64,000 nt of DNA from Chloroflexota bacterium (GCA_009837355.1 VXTR01000068.1:224178-288177), one strand, 5' to 3'. Shown: positions 38,004 to 47,029, numbered from the stretch's first letter. Notes: generated by a model from the sequence alone, not told the origin. Translations and numbers: made by a program.

Positions 38004-39047
38004 TCAAGCGGCATCCACGGCCTGCCGCAGCGATTCGGTATAAGGTGGGCGGCAAACCATCGTTTCAGTAACAATGCCCGCGATGTAACGGTGTGGCGTA
38101 ACGTCGAAAGCCGGATTGTAAGCCGGCGTGCCCTCCGGCGCGACGGGTGTGCCGCCATACCCCGTTACTTCATGCTGTGGACGTTCCTCGATGGCGATGT
38201 CGTCGCCGTGGGCGATGGCCAGGTCAACGGTGCTGGTGGGCGCTGCGATGTAGAAGGGTATGCCGTTTTCCTGGGCCAGCACGGCCAACGTGTAGGTGCC
38301 AATCTTGTTGGCGGTATCCCCGTTGGCGGCGACCCGGTCGGCGCCCGTAATCACGCAGGACACGTCGCCCTGTCGCATCAGCACGCCGGCCGCGGAATCG
38401 GCGATTAGCGTGGCCGGTATGCCCAGCTGCTGAAACTCCCAGGACGTGAGCCGGGCTCCCTGCAGCCAGGGCCGGGTCTCGGTGTTATACACGTTGAACC
38501 GTCCGCCGGCTTCCCAACCGGCTCGTATCACGCCCAACGCCGTGCCGAAGGCCGACGTAGCCAGCGCGCCGGTGTTGCAGTGCGTCAACACACCCTGGCC
38601 GTCCGACGGCATCAGCCCCCGGCCGTGTTCGCCGATGCGGCGGTTGATGCTTTCGTCCTCTTCCTGGATGCGCCGGGCCTCGGCTTCCAGGCGCGGCAGG
38701 ATGCTGCCAGGGTCCGGTTCTGCCTCAGCCACCCGCAGCATCCGGCGCACGGCCCAGCCGAGGTTGACGGCAGTGGGCCGCGCCGCCGCCACGTGTGCGC
38801 CGGCCTGCCGCAGCGCCCCGATGAAGTGGTCCCGCTCGCGCGATTGTAGCTCGGCGGCGGCCAGCACCATGGCGTAGGCGGCGGTTACGCCGATCGCCGG
38901 GGCGCCCCGCACGCGCATCTCCGTGATGGCAGCAGCGGCGTTGCGATAGTCGGTGATGTTGACCGTCGCCTGCTCGTGTGGCAGCAGCATCTGGTCAAGC
39001 AACTGGAGGCTGCTTCCAGTCCAGTTGATAGGTCGGATTTCGCTCAT
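38004..39047 (-). CDS. mtnA: S-methyl-5-thioribose-1-phosphate isomerase
   Basis: This 347-residue enzyme converts methylthioribose 1-phosphate to methylthioribulose 1-phosphate in methionine salvage. The catalytic Cys is in VLTHCNTGALATSAFG and the Asp in VITGADRVAANGDTANKIG. EMRVRGAPAIGVTAAY and YNTETRPWLQGARLT are conserved. ATG 39047 (MSEIRPINW) is used; the track extends into the riboswitch expression platform. First gene of the operon. Confidence 0.96.
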   Translation of the reverse strand: MSEIRPINWTGSSLQLLDQMLLPHEQATVNITDYRNAAAAITEMRVRGAPAIGVTAAYAMVLAAAELQSRERDHFIGALRQAGAHVAAARPTAVNLGWAVRRMLRVAEAEPDPGSILPRLEAEARRIQEEDESINRRIGEHGRGLMPSDGQGVLTHCNTGALATSAFGTALGVIRAGWEAGGRFNVYNTETRPWLQGARLTSWEFQQLGIPATLIADSAAGVLMRQGDVSCVITGADRVAANGDTANKIGTYTLAVLAQENGIPFYIAAPTSTVDLAIAHGDDIAIEERPQHEVTGYGGTPVAPEGTPAYNPAFDVTPHRYIAGIVTETMVCRPPYTESLRQAVDAA

Positions 39048-39053
39048 AGGGCA

Positions 39054-39090
39054 AAAAAATACGGGCCCACCCACGCCGGGAGAGCCCATC
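39054..39090 (-). terminator. Rho-independent terminator of the SAM riboswitch expression platform
   Basis: On the minus strand GGGCTCTCCCGGCGTGGG runs into TGGGCCC and then ATTTTTTT, ending 6 bp before the mtnA ATG. It lies directly after the GATGAG closing strand of the aptamer, so SAM binding would favour this terminator. Confidence 0.8.
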
Positions 39091-39104
39091 AGTACAGTAC
39101 TCCC

Positions 39105-39245
39105 CTCATCTTTCGTCATACCGCTACCGTCGCGTCGCGAGGCGACACTACGCGCGGGACGCCGGATTTAGCACCTGACCCCACTGGGTTAGCGGGATTG
39201 GTTGCCAGGCTTCACAGGGCCGTTCCCTCCGCCTGTCTGGATAAG
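39105..39245 (-). promoter_or_regulatory. SAM-I (S-box) riboswitch aptamer
   Basis: The minus strand carries the S-box core in order: CTTATCCAGACAGGCGGAGG, GAACGGCCCTGTGAAGCC, TGGCAACC, AGGTGCTAAATCC and finally GATGAG. CTTATC pairs with GATGAG as P1. An enlarged P4 arm accounts for the length of ~141 nt. It precedes mtnA and would shut off the whole mtnA-to-metK operon when SAM is abundant. Confidence 0.95.
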
Positions 39246-39281
39246 GGTTCCAGCAGAATTCACGCTTGTTAATCGTTATCT

Positions 39282-39310
39282 ATGCTACCGGCAATGCCCG
39301 ATTTTGTCAA
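39282..39310 (-). promoter_or_regulatory. Promoter of the SAM-salvage operon
   Basis: Perfect TTGACA, 17-bp spacer and TAGCAT on the minus strand, ending 37 bp upstream of the S-box. The remainder of the 314-bp gap to the GNAT gene (39311-39361) holds nothing I can recognise. Confidence 0.75.
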
Positions 39311-39361
39311 ATTGATTACGATTCCCGGCAACCTCTGGGACTGCGTAATCTGCTTGCCGGG

Positions 39362-39868
39362 CTACAATTCCAGCGCGTACAGGTACAGCGTGAGGCTGGT
39401 GTGGGGAAAAGCGTGCTCCTCCACCAGATGGTAACCCCGGCCCCGCAGGAACGCGATGGCTCCCGGCATATGGTTATACGTCCAGGCAATGGTGCGCGCG
39501 TAGCCAACGTCCCGGCCAAAGGCTTCGGCATGATCCAGCAGTTGGGACGCTATTCCATGCCGTCGGGCGTCGCGGTGGACGGCCAGCCGCCGGATTTCTA
39601 CGTCTTCGTGGCCCCTCTGATACGCGCCAATGCAGCCCACAGTTTCACCGTCTTGCACCGCCACCCAGAAGTTGCTGCCCGGGTGTTCCAGGTAGCTGCG
39701 CTGGATGTCGGCCAGGTCCCGGGTCAGCGCACCTTCAACATAGTCGTTGAAGTCCTCCCGAGCCTCTTCGGAGTGCAGGTAGCTCTGCACGAAATCGTCC
39801 TGCGCGTGGGAAAACAACTCCCGCACGGCTTCGTAGTCTCTGCGGTGGTACAGGCGGATATCCAGCAT
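39362..39868 (-). CDS. GNAT-family N-acetyltransferase
   Basis: This 168-residue protein has the acetyl-CoA loop RLAVHRDARRHGIASQLLDH (motif A, Arg/Gly-x-x-Gly-x-Ala) and the preceding strand NFWVAVQDGETVGCIGAYQ. The substrate is unknown. It overlaps the ychF stop by 1 bp and is the last gene of the thiolase-ychF-GNAT operon. Confidence 0.85.
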   Translation of the reverse strand: MLDIRLYHRRDYEAVRELFSHAQDDFVQSYLHSEEAREDFNDYVEGALTRDLADIQRSYLEHPGSNFWVAVQDGETVGCIGAYQRGHEDVEIRRLAVHRDARRHGIASQLLDHAEAFGRDVGYARTIAWTYNHMPGAIAFLRGRGYHLVEEHAFPHTSLTLYLYALEL

Positions 39869-40959
39869 CAGGTATTGACCAGGAAGTTGATGATGTCGCC
39901 GTCCCGCACCGGATAGGTCTTCCCTTCCGAACGCAGTAGGCCCTCCTTCCGTCCCTGGGCCATGCTGCCGCAGGCGGAAAAGTCGTCGTAAGCGATAACC
40001 TCCGCGCGGATGAACCCCCTGGTGAAGTCGGTATGAATGACGCCGGCCGCATCCACCGCCGGAACTCCCCCCGGCACGCTCCAGGCGCGCACTTCATCCT
40101 CACCCACGGTCAGGAAAGAAACCAGGCCCAGAGTATCGTAGCTGGCGCGAATCACCTGCGACGTTGCCGATTCGCCCAATTCCAGGTCCGCGCGGAACTC
40201 AGCCGCCTCGTCCGGATCCATCATCGCCAACTCAGCCTCGATGCGAGCGCTGATGCTCACCTCGCCGACGCCGCGCGTCAGGTCGGCGTCAAGGTCGAGG
40301 TCGGCAATGCTCATGCTCTCACCGTCCTCGTCAGTGTTGAAAACTGCGATAACGTTCTTGTCGGTCAGCAGTTGGTAGTTCACCAGCACGGCGCGCTCGG
40401 AATCGGTGAAGGCTTGCAGCCGCACGGGTATGCCCCGCTCCAGCCCGGCACGCGCTTTTTCCACCGCGTCCTTGTGGCGATTCGCCGTCGGCCGGTCTGC
40501 CGGCTTGGTCTTGTTCATCTGGTCGGCCAGGCGCGTTGAGGCCCGTTCCAGGACTTCCAGGTCGGCGAAAACCAGCTCGCTGAGCATGGTTTCCAGGTCT
40601 TTCGCCGGATTGACTTCCCCGGTGGGATGCGGAACCGTGTCGTTGTTAAACGCCCTCACCACCACCAGGAAGGCCGTGGCGGATTGCAATATGTTGCGAT
40701 AACGCCCGCCGATGCCCTGCGACTTCGCCATGGACTCCGGCCCCGGCAGGTCGGTGTACCGTATTTCCGCCGGCACCACTTTGCGGGGCTGGTATACGGC
40801 GGCCAAACTGTCCAGGCGCGTGTCGGGAACCTTCACTACGCCCAGGTTCATTTCGGTGGCCGAGCCGGAGGCGCCACTGGCGTCGGACTTACCCAGGGTA
40901 AGGGCGTTGAACAGCGTGGTCTTGCCCGATTGGGGCAGGCCGATGATTACCGTGTCCAT
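39868..40959 (-). CDS. ychF: Redox-regulated ATPase YchF (Obg family)
   Basis: This 363-residue universally conserved P-loop NTPase associates with ribosomes and, in the family, prefers ATP. The P-loop is IIGLPQSGKTTLFNAL; the switch II region DLPGPESMAKSQGIG and NTDED replace canonical G-protein motifs. The C-terminal TGS-like domain (CGSMAQGRKEGLLRSEGKTY) is intact. The start is ATG 40959 (MDTVIIGLPQ). It lies 8 bp after the thiolase gene. Confidence 0.95.
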   Translation of the reverse strand: MDTVIIGLPQSGKTTLFNALTLGKSDASGASGSATEMNLGVVKVPDTRLDSLAAVYQPRKVVPAEIRYTDLPGPESMAKSQGIGGRYRNILQSATAFLVVVRAFNNDTVPHPTGEVNPAKDLETMLSELVFADLEVLERASTRLADQMNKTKPADRPTANRHKDAVEKARAGLERGIPVRLQAFTDSERAVLVNYQLLTDKNVIAVFNTDEDGESMSIADLDLDADLTRGVGEVSISARIEAELAMMDPDEAAEFRADLELGESATSQVIRASYDTLGLVSFLTVGEDEVRAWSVPGGVPAVDAAGVIHTDFTRGFIRAEVIAYDDFSACGSMAQGRKEGLLRSEGKTYPVRDGDIINFLVNT

Positions 40960-40967
40960 ATTGCGGA

Positions 40968-42143
40968 CTAGCCCGTCGCCAGCACCACCGTTCCAGTCGA
41001 TGATAGCGAGCCGCCTGTGCCGTTCACGATGCTGGTAGCGGCCGGCTGCTCCGACGAGCCCTTGCGATGGACTTGCCGATCCCCGCACTCGCCCCGCAGC
41101 TGCCGTACCGCTTCCACGAGCAGGAAGCTGCCGTACATGCCCGGGTGAGAGTAGGACAGGCCGCCGCCGTTGGTATTCAGCGCGAAGTCACCGCCGGGCG
41201 CGGTGCGCTGGTCGGCTACGAAGTCAGGCCCTTCACCCGGCCCGCAGAACCCCAGTCCCTCCAGGGTAACCAACGTGGTGTAGGTGAACGAGTCGTAAAT
41301 CATCGTGTGGTCGATGTCGGCGTGCGTCAGGCCGGCCCGTTCCAGTGCCCGCGGGCCAGTCTCCCGCGACCAGGTGGACGTATGGTCCGGCATAAAGCTG
41401 ATGAGATTATGGTCGTGCCCTTCGGCGGCGCCTAGCACCCACACCGGCTCCTTCTTACAATTCTGCGCCTTCTCCGCCGTGGTCACGATGATTGCCGCCC
41501 CCGAGTCGGTAACCAGGCAGCAGTCGAACAGGTGGAAAGGCCAGGCCACCCAGCGCGAGTTGTGGTAGTCGTCAAAGGACATCGGCGTTTCGTGCATATA
41601 CGCCACCGGGTTCAGGTTGGCCCACTTGCGGGTGGAAACGGCGATTTCTGCCAGCGCCTGCCGGGTCCGTTCCTCGCCGTACTCGTGCATGTACCTGGTG
41701 CAGGCCATGGCGTAGTTGATGGGCTGCCCAATCATCCCGTAGGGCGTCTCGTACTGCGCCACCGGCAAGTTCCGGTCCGGTGGCACTGGCGCGCGCGTGG
41801 AACGTCCCGCCTGGCCGTGGGTAATCAGCACCGTGTCGCAGTAGCCGGCCCGGATGGCCGCCGCGGCGTGGGCCACATGGATCACAAAGGAAGAACCACC
41901 CACGGAAGTATTGTCCGTGAAAGAGGGCTCCAGCCCGAAGTACTCAGCTGTAACCAGCGTGCTGAAGCCCGCAGTCATCAGGCCGTTCACGTCGGACAGG
42001 GACAGCCCGGCATCCTCCAAAGCGTTGTACGCCGCCTCGGCATGGTGTTGCAGCGAGGATTTGTCGGGCACCGTGCCCATTACGTCGGATTCGGCGACGC
42101 CCACGATGGCGATGTCGCGTTCACGTTGTGCGGTGCTGGCCAT
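40968..42143 (-). CDS. Thiolase-fold protein, SCPx/lipid-transfer-like, without canonical Cys
   Basis: This 391-residue thiolase-superfamily protein begins IAIVGVAESDVMGTVPD. Where degradative thiolases have the nucleophilic Cys it reads TSVGGSSFVIHVAHAAAAI, and the C-terminal CxG loop is replaced by NGTGGSLSSTGTVVL. The HxxG-type His is retained in GLSYSHPGMYG. The pattern is shared by SCPx-like and DitF-like members, some of which act in retro-aldol or acyl-CoA steps with partner subunits. No DUF35/OB partner is adjacent. Substrate unknown. Confidence 0.85.
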   Translation of the reverse strand: MASTAQRERDIAIVGVAESDVMGTVPDKSSLQHHAEAAYNALEDAGLSLSDVNGLMTAGFSTLVTAEYFGLEPSFTDNTSVGGSSFVIHVAHAAAAIRAGYCDTVLITHGQAGRSTRAPVPPDRNLPVAQYETPYGMIGQPINYAMACTRYMHEYGEERTRQALAEIAVSTRKWANLNPVAYMHETPMSFDDYHNSRWVAWPFHLFDCCLVTDSGAAIIVTTAEKAQNCKKEPVWVLGAAEGHDHNLISFMPDHTSTWSRETGPRALERAGLTHADIDHTMIYDSFTYTTLVTLEGLGFCGPGEGPDFVADQRTAPGGDFALNTNGGGLSYSHPGMYGSFLLVEAVRQLRGECGDRQVHRKGSSEQPAATSIVNGTGGSLSSTGTVVLATG

Positions 42144-42328
42144 ATGTTCACTCCCGGTCTGGCATCTCGTTCGGCCACGTCAGGCTGGTGCCGGTTACGC
42201 CAAAACAGCGCCGATGATGGTACAGCATTACCCGCCCGGCGGCAATCGCCCCGGCGCTCCGCCTCCCCTCCCTGTGCTAAAATGACCTAATCTTACGGAT
42301 GCGCCCTTCATCCCATCGGATTAGATCT

Positions 42329-43093
42329 ATGCCGCATAACTTCTGGATGATTAATTGCAGCGAGCGGAACTTCGACATTACCCGTGACCTGGGCTTTATG
42401 CAGCAGGGCCTTAAGGCCGAATATCGCCGTAAAGTCCAGCGCGTCGAGCCCGGTGACCGCATTATCTATTACGTAAACGGCGCCCGGACTTTCACCGCCA
42501 CCGCTACGGTGACCAAGGGATACGAAGAGGTCGGTACTGGTCCCTGGGTCAAGGAAGGTCGCGCTTCATTGCCCTGGCGCATCGGCATCAAGCCCGACAT
42601 TGTCCTTGACCGGAAACAGTACATCAACGCCGGCCTCATCGCCTACCGCCTGGAATACCTGCGGAAATGGCCCCCGGAAGATTGGTACCTGGCTTTTCAG
42701 GGCAACCTGCACCTGCTGTCCAAGGGCGATTTCTTCCTCCTCGAAAGCGAGATGCTGAAACTGCGGGACGGCCGGGAGACAGCCATCCGGCAAATCGACG
42801 CCGAGCTGGCCGCCGAAGAAGAACGCGTCCGAGCTCTCCGGGAACGCCGCCGCCGTACCTCCGAGCGTAACCCGGACCGCGCTTCGGACCAGTCCCACGA
42901 CGCGCGAACCTCGGAAGTCTCGTCCCGTCAATCGGATGAATCCCAAGCCGGCTCATCACCCATCGAATCCGATGCCGAGTCGCCCTCGGCCCCGGCTGGC
43001 AATACTCGTGCCGGTGGCCGTAACCGTCGCCATCAGCCCCGGCCGCGCAAACGACGCGCCTCTGCCAACGAGCCAAAGCACGACGCCAACTAG
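42329..43093 (+). CDS. EVE/PUA-like domain protein with basic disordered tail
   Basis: The first ~145 residues form an EVE-like domain (MPHNFWMINCSERNFDITRD, VEPGDRIIYYVNGARTFTATATV, YLAFQGNLHLLSKGDFFLLE), a fold that recognises modified bases in several systems. A charged helix (AAEEERVRALRERRRRTSER) and ~80 Ser/Arg/Pro-rich residues follow. The start could be ATG 42299 or 42329. It is divergent from the thiolase operon. Nothing adjacent suggests a restriction system. Confidence 0.7.
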   Translation: MPHNFWMINCSERNFDITRDLGFMQQGLKAEYRRKVQRVEPGDRIIYYVNGARTFTATATVTKGYEEVGTGPWVKEGRASLPWRIGIKPDIVLDRKQYINAGLIAYRLEYLRKWPPEDWYLAFQGNLHLLSKGDFFLLESEMLKLRDGRETAIRQIDAELAAEEERVRALRERRRRTSERNPDRASDQSHDARTSEVSSRQSDESQAGSSPIESDAESPSAPAGNTRAGGRNRRHQPRPRKRRASANEPKHDAN

Positions 43094-43101
43094 CCGCTTC
43101 C

Positions 43102-44271
43102 TCAGCGGGCCAGCGCCTGCCGAATCTCGCACAGCGCCGATTCGTCCTGCTCTGTCTCCCGCGCCGAGTCGAGAGCTGCTCGCGCTTCTGGACCTCCGAT
43201 GCGCCCCAAGGCCCAGGCAGCATGCTGCCGTACCAGCGGGGGCAGTCCCCCGGATACCGACACTGCTCGCGCCAACGCCGGTACGGCTGATGTATCCCCG
43301 ACGTTCCCAAGAGCAACGCAGGCGTTCCGCTGCATCCCGGTCCACTTGGCCCGCATTATTGGCGTGCCCGCGAACCGCCGGCGAAAATCGGCTTCCGTCA
43401 TTTCCAGCAGTTCAATCAGGTCCAGCGCCGACAGGTCGCGCCGGCCGAAGTTGGAATCATCAGCGGCTTTGGCCTTCCGATTGACCGGGCAGACCTCCTG
43501 GCAAATATCGCAGCCGAATACCCAGTTGCCCATTCCCTCCCGCAACTCGCGGGGTATTGTCCCCTTGTGCTCAATGGTGAGGTAGCTGATGCACCGGCGG
43601 TTGTCCACCACATACGGCGCGACGATAGCGTCGGTGGGGCAGGCCGGCATGCAGCGAGTGCACTGCCCACAGTTTTTCGACAGCGGCGCGTCCGGTGTCA
43701 GGTCCAGGTCGGTAATAATCTGCCCCAGCAGCAACCAGGAGCCGAAACTGGGATTCAGCACGTTGCCGTTCTTGCCGAACCAGCCGAGGCCGGCGCGGCC
43801 GGCGGCTGCCCGGTCCAGCATCGGCCCATCATCCACGAACCAGCGCGCGCCGATATTCGTGTCCGCGTCTTGCAGCAGCGGATGCTCAGACAAGGCTATC
43901 ACCAGCCGGCGCATTCGCCGTTTCATCAGGCGGTGATAGTCCCTTCCCCGGGCGTAACGGGCAACTCGCCCTGCCCCCGGCGTCTCGCTGTCCTCAGAGT
44001 CGGGATAGTAGTTGAGGCCGAGACAGATGATGGAACGCGCGCCCGGCAGCAGTTCCTCCGGGGAGGTTCCGCGCCGCACTCGCGATTTCGTGAACCAGGG
44101 CAGGCCGTCCATCATCCCTTCGTCGATGCGGCGCAGCGCGATGGCCCGGTCCGCCACAAACTCGGCGGCATCGGTGACGGCCACCAGGTCAAAACCGACT
44201 TCGCGGGCCAGCCGGTCCACCAGCTTGCGCCAAGCGGCGCGACTAACGGAATCGTTAGGCTTGACGTTCAC
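43102..44271 (-). CDS. queG: Epoxyqueuosine reductase
   Basis: This 389-residue cobalamin- and Fe-S-dependent enzyme performs the last step of queuosine formation in tRNA. The N-terminal domain has GARSIICLGLNYYP; the two clusters are CGQCTRCMPACPTDAI and WVFGCDICQEVCPVNRKA. A C-terminal HEAT-like repeat region (ACVALGNVGDTSAVPALARA, HAAWALGRIGGPEARAAL) is the long-form QueG architecture. It starts at GTG 44271, overlapping the dcd stop (GTGA). Confidence 0.95.
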   Translation of the reverse strand: MNVKPNDSVSRAAWRKLVDRLAREVGFDLVAVTDAAEFVADRAIALRRIDEGMMDGLPWFTKSRVRRGTSPEELLPGARSIICLGLNYYPDSEDSETPGAGRVARYARGRDYHRLMKRRMRRLVIALSEHPLLQDADTNIGARWFVDDGPMLDRAAAGRAGLGWFGKNGNVLNPSFGSWLLLGQIITDLDLTPDAPLSKNCGQCTRCMPACPTDAIVAPYVVDNRRCISYLTIEHKGTIPRELREGMGNWVFGCDICQEVCPVNRKAKAADDSNFGRRDLSALDLIELLEMTEADFRRRFAGTPIMRAKWTGMQRNACVALGNVGDTSAVPALARAVSVSGGLPPLVRQHAAWALGRIGGPEARAALDSARETEQDESALCEIRQALAR

Positions 44272-44813
44272 AGGTTCTCGTTCCGGTAGCGTCCCGTGTA
44301 GCCTTCTGGGTCCGGGGCCGCCAGCGGGAAAAATACCAGTTGCGCCACTCGGGCGTTCCGTTCCAGCCGGAACCCTGCCGGATGGTGAACCGTCAAAAGC
44401 GCCTGGGAACGCCCGGAATAGCCACCGTCCCATACGGCGGTATGGATGGCAACACCGGCGCGTAACAGGCTGGAACGAGGCCGGGCCAAAGCCATCAAAT
44501 GGCGGGGGATGTTGACGATTTCGTTGAACGTAATGAGGTAAGGTCCCGGGGTCAGTAAAACCCAGCCGTCGCCGTCGAATAGCTCTTCAACTGTGTTCGG
44601 CAACTTCCGGTCGGCATCGGCTACACCAATGCTGCCGGGCGCAGTCTCGCCATGAAAGTTCGCAACCGAGCGCAGTGTCAGATCAAACCCGTTGGGTTGC
44701 AGCTGCAGTCCCAGGTCGATATAGCCGGCCACTAGCGCCGGGTCCCCGTCAATCAAGCCCGCGATGGCGTCCCGGTTCAAGGCTCCTGGATGGGTAATGT
44801 CAAAGGGGCTCAT
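44268..44813 (-). CDS. dcd: dCTP deaminase/dUTPase-family protein
   Basis: This ~181-residue protein of the Dcd/dUTPase trimer fold contains LQPNGFDLTLRSV, LARPRSSLLRAGV and HTAVWDGGYSGRSQALLTV. In dCTP deaminases the last segment usually has a Glu shortly after the Gly loop; here it reads SGRSQALL. dCTP deamination is therefore less certain than dUTP hydrolysis. ATG 44813 and GTG 44819 are both possible starts. It is co-transcribed with queG. Confidence 0.8.
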   Translation of the reverse strand: MSPFDITHPGALNRDAIAGLIDGDPALVAGYIDLGLQLQPNGFDLTLRSVANFHGETAPGSIGVADADRKLPNTVEELFDGDGWVLLTPGPYLITFNEIVNIPRHLMALARPRSSLLRAGVAIHTAVWDGGYSGRSQALLTVHHPAGFRLERNARVAQLVFFPLAAPDPEGYTGRYRNENL

Positions 44814-44889
44814 GTCCACAGCCGGCAGTCAGCCCGCCCGTGCCTGCGTTGACCGGCAACATGGCGGGCTGTTTCATCCTGTGCTTGTT

Positions 44890-46515
44890 TTAGTCGTGCA
44901 TGAAATCCTGGATGTCGGCCGGCAAGGGTTCGTACTTGGGAATCTCTGTGATGATAGCCTGCGTGGTCAGCAACATACCTGCGACCGAGCCGGCGTTGCG
45001 CAACGCCGACCGGGTTACCTTGGCCGGATCAATGATGCCCCGGTCAACCATGCCGGTGTAATCCCCCTGGTCGGCGTCGAAGCCGTAGTCGCCATCGCCG
45101 TTGCGCACGTTCTCCACCACGACCTCGCCCTTGTACCCTGCGTTCTGCGCGATGGTGTTGAGCGGGGCTTCCAGAGCGTCACGCACCAGCTTGACCCCTA
45201 CTGCTTCATCCCCTGATGTACTGTTCATCACGCCGTCCAGCATGGCTTGCGCCCTCAACAGTGAGACTCCGCCGCCGGGTATCACGCCCTCCTCAACGGC
45301 GGCGCGGGTGGATGCCAGCGCGTCCTCGGTGCGGCTCTTTCGCTCGTTGAGTTCCGGCTCCGTGGCCGCGCCCACCCTGATGACCGCAACGCCTCCGGCC
45401 AGGTTGGCCAGCCGCTCCTGCAGCTTCTCCCGGTCGTAGTCGGAGGTGGTGTCCTCAATCTGCACCCGCAGCTCGGCCACCCGGTCGGTAAGCTGGTCGT
45501 CACTCCCCCGGCCCTCAACGATGGTGGTTTCGTCTTTCGTTGCCACCAGCCGTCGGGCGGAACCGAGGTGCTCCAGAGATACGTCTTCCAGACGCATACC
45601 GGCGTCGTTAGTGATGACCGTGCCTCCCGTCATTATGGCCAGGTCTTCCAACAGGGCCTTGCGTCGTTCGCCAAAGCCGGGCGCTTTCACGGCTAGGCTG
45701 CTGACGGTCCCCCGCAGCTTGTTGACTACCAGCGTAGCCAGCGCCTCGCCTTCTACGTCCTCGGCGATAATGACCAGCGGGCGCCGGGCGCTCTGGGCCA
45801 CCGCTTCCAGGGTCGGCACCACGTCCGCCGCTGCGGAAAGCTTCTGGTCGGTCAGCAGGAAAAGCGGTTCGTCCAGGGAGGTCTCCATCCGGTCCGGGTC
45901 GGTGATGAAGTGGGGCGACAGGTAGCCCCGATCCAGCCGCATCCCTTCTACCACGTCCAGTTCGTCGGTCAGGCCGCGGCTTTCCTCCACGGTGATGATG
46001 CCTTCGCGCCCTACCTTGTCCATCGCGTCCGCGATGAGTTCGGCGATGGCTTCCTCGTGGGCTGACAGCGCGGCCACCCGCGCCACCTGCTCCCGGCTTT
46101 CCACCGCCACCGCCTGTGCGCTGATTTGCTCGCTCACCGCGCCAACGGCTTTGTCAATGCCCGATTTCAACGCCAGCGGGTTGGCCCCCGCGGCAACGTT
46201 CATAAATCCGCCCTGGATGATGGAGCGTGCCAGCACCACCGAAGTGGTGGTTCCGTCGCCAACCACGTCGTTGGTCTTGGCGGCGGCCTCCTTGACCACC
46301 TGCGCGCCCATGTTCTCATAAGGGTCGGGCAGCTCTACTTCCTTGGCTATGGTAACGCCGTCGCTGCACACCACCGGCAGCGTCCAGACGCGTCCCAGGA
46401 TGACGTTGCGCCCGCTGGGGCCCAAAGTAAGCGCTACTACGCGCCCCAGTTGATCAACGCCGCTCATCAGGCTCTGTCGCGCGGCTTCGTCGAAAATTAG
46501 CTGCTTTTCAGGCAT
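44890..46515 (-). CDS. groEL: Chaperonin GroEL (Hsp60)
   Basis: This 541-residue chaperonin shows [34 protein letters not shown] and the ATPase loop [17 protein letters not shown]. The apical domain begins near [14 protein letters not shown], and the C-terminal equatorial part has [13 protein letters not shown]. The Gly-Gly-Met tail is missing; the protein ends in [13 protein letters not shown] 46515 follows GGAGG by 8 nt. groES is not adjacent, so this copy is a monocistronic gene and may be a paralogue. Confidence 0.96.
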   Translation of the reverse strand: MPEKQLIFDEAARQSLMSGVDQLGRVVALTLGPSGRNVILGRVWTLPVVCSDGVTIAKEVELPDPYENMGAQVVKEAAAKTNDVVGDGTTTSVVLARSIIQGGFMNVAAGANPLALKSGIDKAVGAVSEQISAQAVAVESREQVARVAALSAHEEAIAELIADAMDKVGREGIITVEESRGLTDELDVVEGMRLDRGYLSPHFITDPDRMETSLDEPLFLLTDQKLSAAADVVPTLEAVAQSARRPLVIIAEDVEGEALATLVVNKLRGTVSSLAVKAPGFGERRKALLEDLAIMTGGTVITNDAGMRLEDVSLEHLGSARRLVATKDETTIVEGRGSDDQLTDRVAELRVQIEDTTSDYDREKLQERLANLAGGVAVIRVGAATEPELNERKSRTEDALASTRAAVEEGVIPGGGVSLLRAQAMLDGVMNSTSGDEAVGVKLVRDALEAPLNTIAQNAGYKGEVVVENVRNGDGDYGFDADQGDYTGMVDRGIIDPAKVTRSALRNAGSVAGMLLTTQAIITEIPKYEPLPADIQDFMHD

Positions 46516-46620
46516 TGCTGGAATCCTCCGGCCTATAGGTCTCGATACACGCTTTTCGCAAGATGATGACGGGATTATCCGTCCCGACACCGAAATTTTC
46601 GCACAAGTTTGTCCACGCTA

Positions 46621-46649
46621 ATTGTCCGCAACACCGCTGAAATTGTCAA
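46621..46649 (-). promoter_or_regulatory. Candidate groEL promoter
   Basis: Perfect TTGACA, 17-bp spacer and GACAAT on the minus strand, about 106 bp upstream of the groEL start. Its -35 overlaps the left arm of the inverted repeat at 46641-46665. Confidence 0.6.
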
Positions 46650-46665
46650 CCGACGGATGACAATT
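46641..46665. promoter_or_regulatory. Inverted repeat AATTGTC-N11-GACAATT between groEL and rpsT
   Basis: Two perfect 7-bp arms are separated by 11 bp, and the left arm covers the groEL -35 box. No CIRCE element (TTAGCACTC-N9-GAGTGCTAA) is present in the 206-bp gap. The site could be the operator for an unidentified heat-shock or stress repressor. Confidence 0.5.
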
Positions 46666-46721
46666 CGTTCCCGCTTTGATACCATCTATTTCCTGAATTA
46701 CAGCATTGAGGAGCGTTTCCA

Positions 46722-46976
46722 TTGCCAGCTCAAAAGGCCCACCGTCAATCAGTTAAGCGCTACGCCCGCAATTTGAGCGTGCGCCGCACCACCCGTACCG
46801 CCATCGGACAAGCCCGCCGGGCGTTGGACGCCGGCTCTTCCGACTCCGAGGCAGCGGTTCGCAAGGCCATGAGCCTGCTCGACATCGCCGTTCGCAAGGG
46901 CGTGTTGCACAAGAACAACGCCTCCCGGCGCAAAGGCCGCTTGGTCGCTGCTCTCAACCGCGCCCAAACCGATTAA
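46722..46976 (+). CDS. rpsT: 30S ribosomal protein S20
   Basis: This 84-residue helical 16S binder reads MPAQKAHRQSVKRYARNLSV, with the C-terminal IAVRKGVLHKNNASRRKGRL. It starts at TTG 46722 behind GAGGAG (7-nt spacing). Confidence 0.95.
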   Translation: MPAQKAHRQSVKRYARNLSVRRTTRTAIGQARRALDAGSSDSEAAVRKAMSLLDIAVRKGVLHKNNASRRKGRLVAALNRAQTD

Positions 46977-47011
46977 TTCGCCCCTGCTCGCGGCCCGCGC
47001 CTGCTGTTGAC

Positions 47012-47029
47012 GGGCGCATTCGCCCTTTT
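47012..47029 (+). terminator. Terminator after rpsT
   Basis: GGGCG-catt-CGCCC followed by TTTT, 36 bp after the rpsT stop. Bases 47036-47095 beyond it look like a decayed copy of the CCCTCTCC...GGTGAGGG repeat seen at 60390. Confidence 0.6.

Noticed and set aside
46516-46721. CIRCE/HrcA operator upstream of groEL
   Set aside because: I searched for TTAGCACTC/GAGTGCTAA-like arms and found none; a different palindrome is present.
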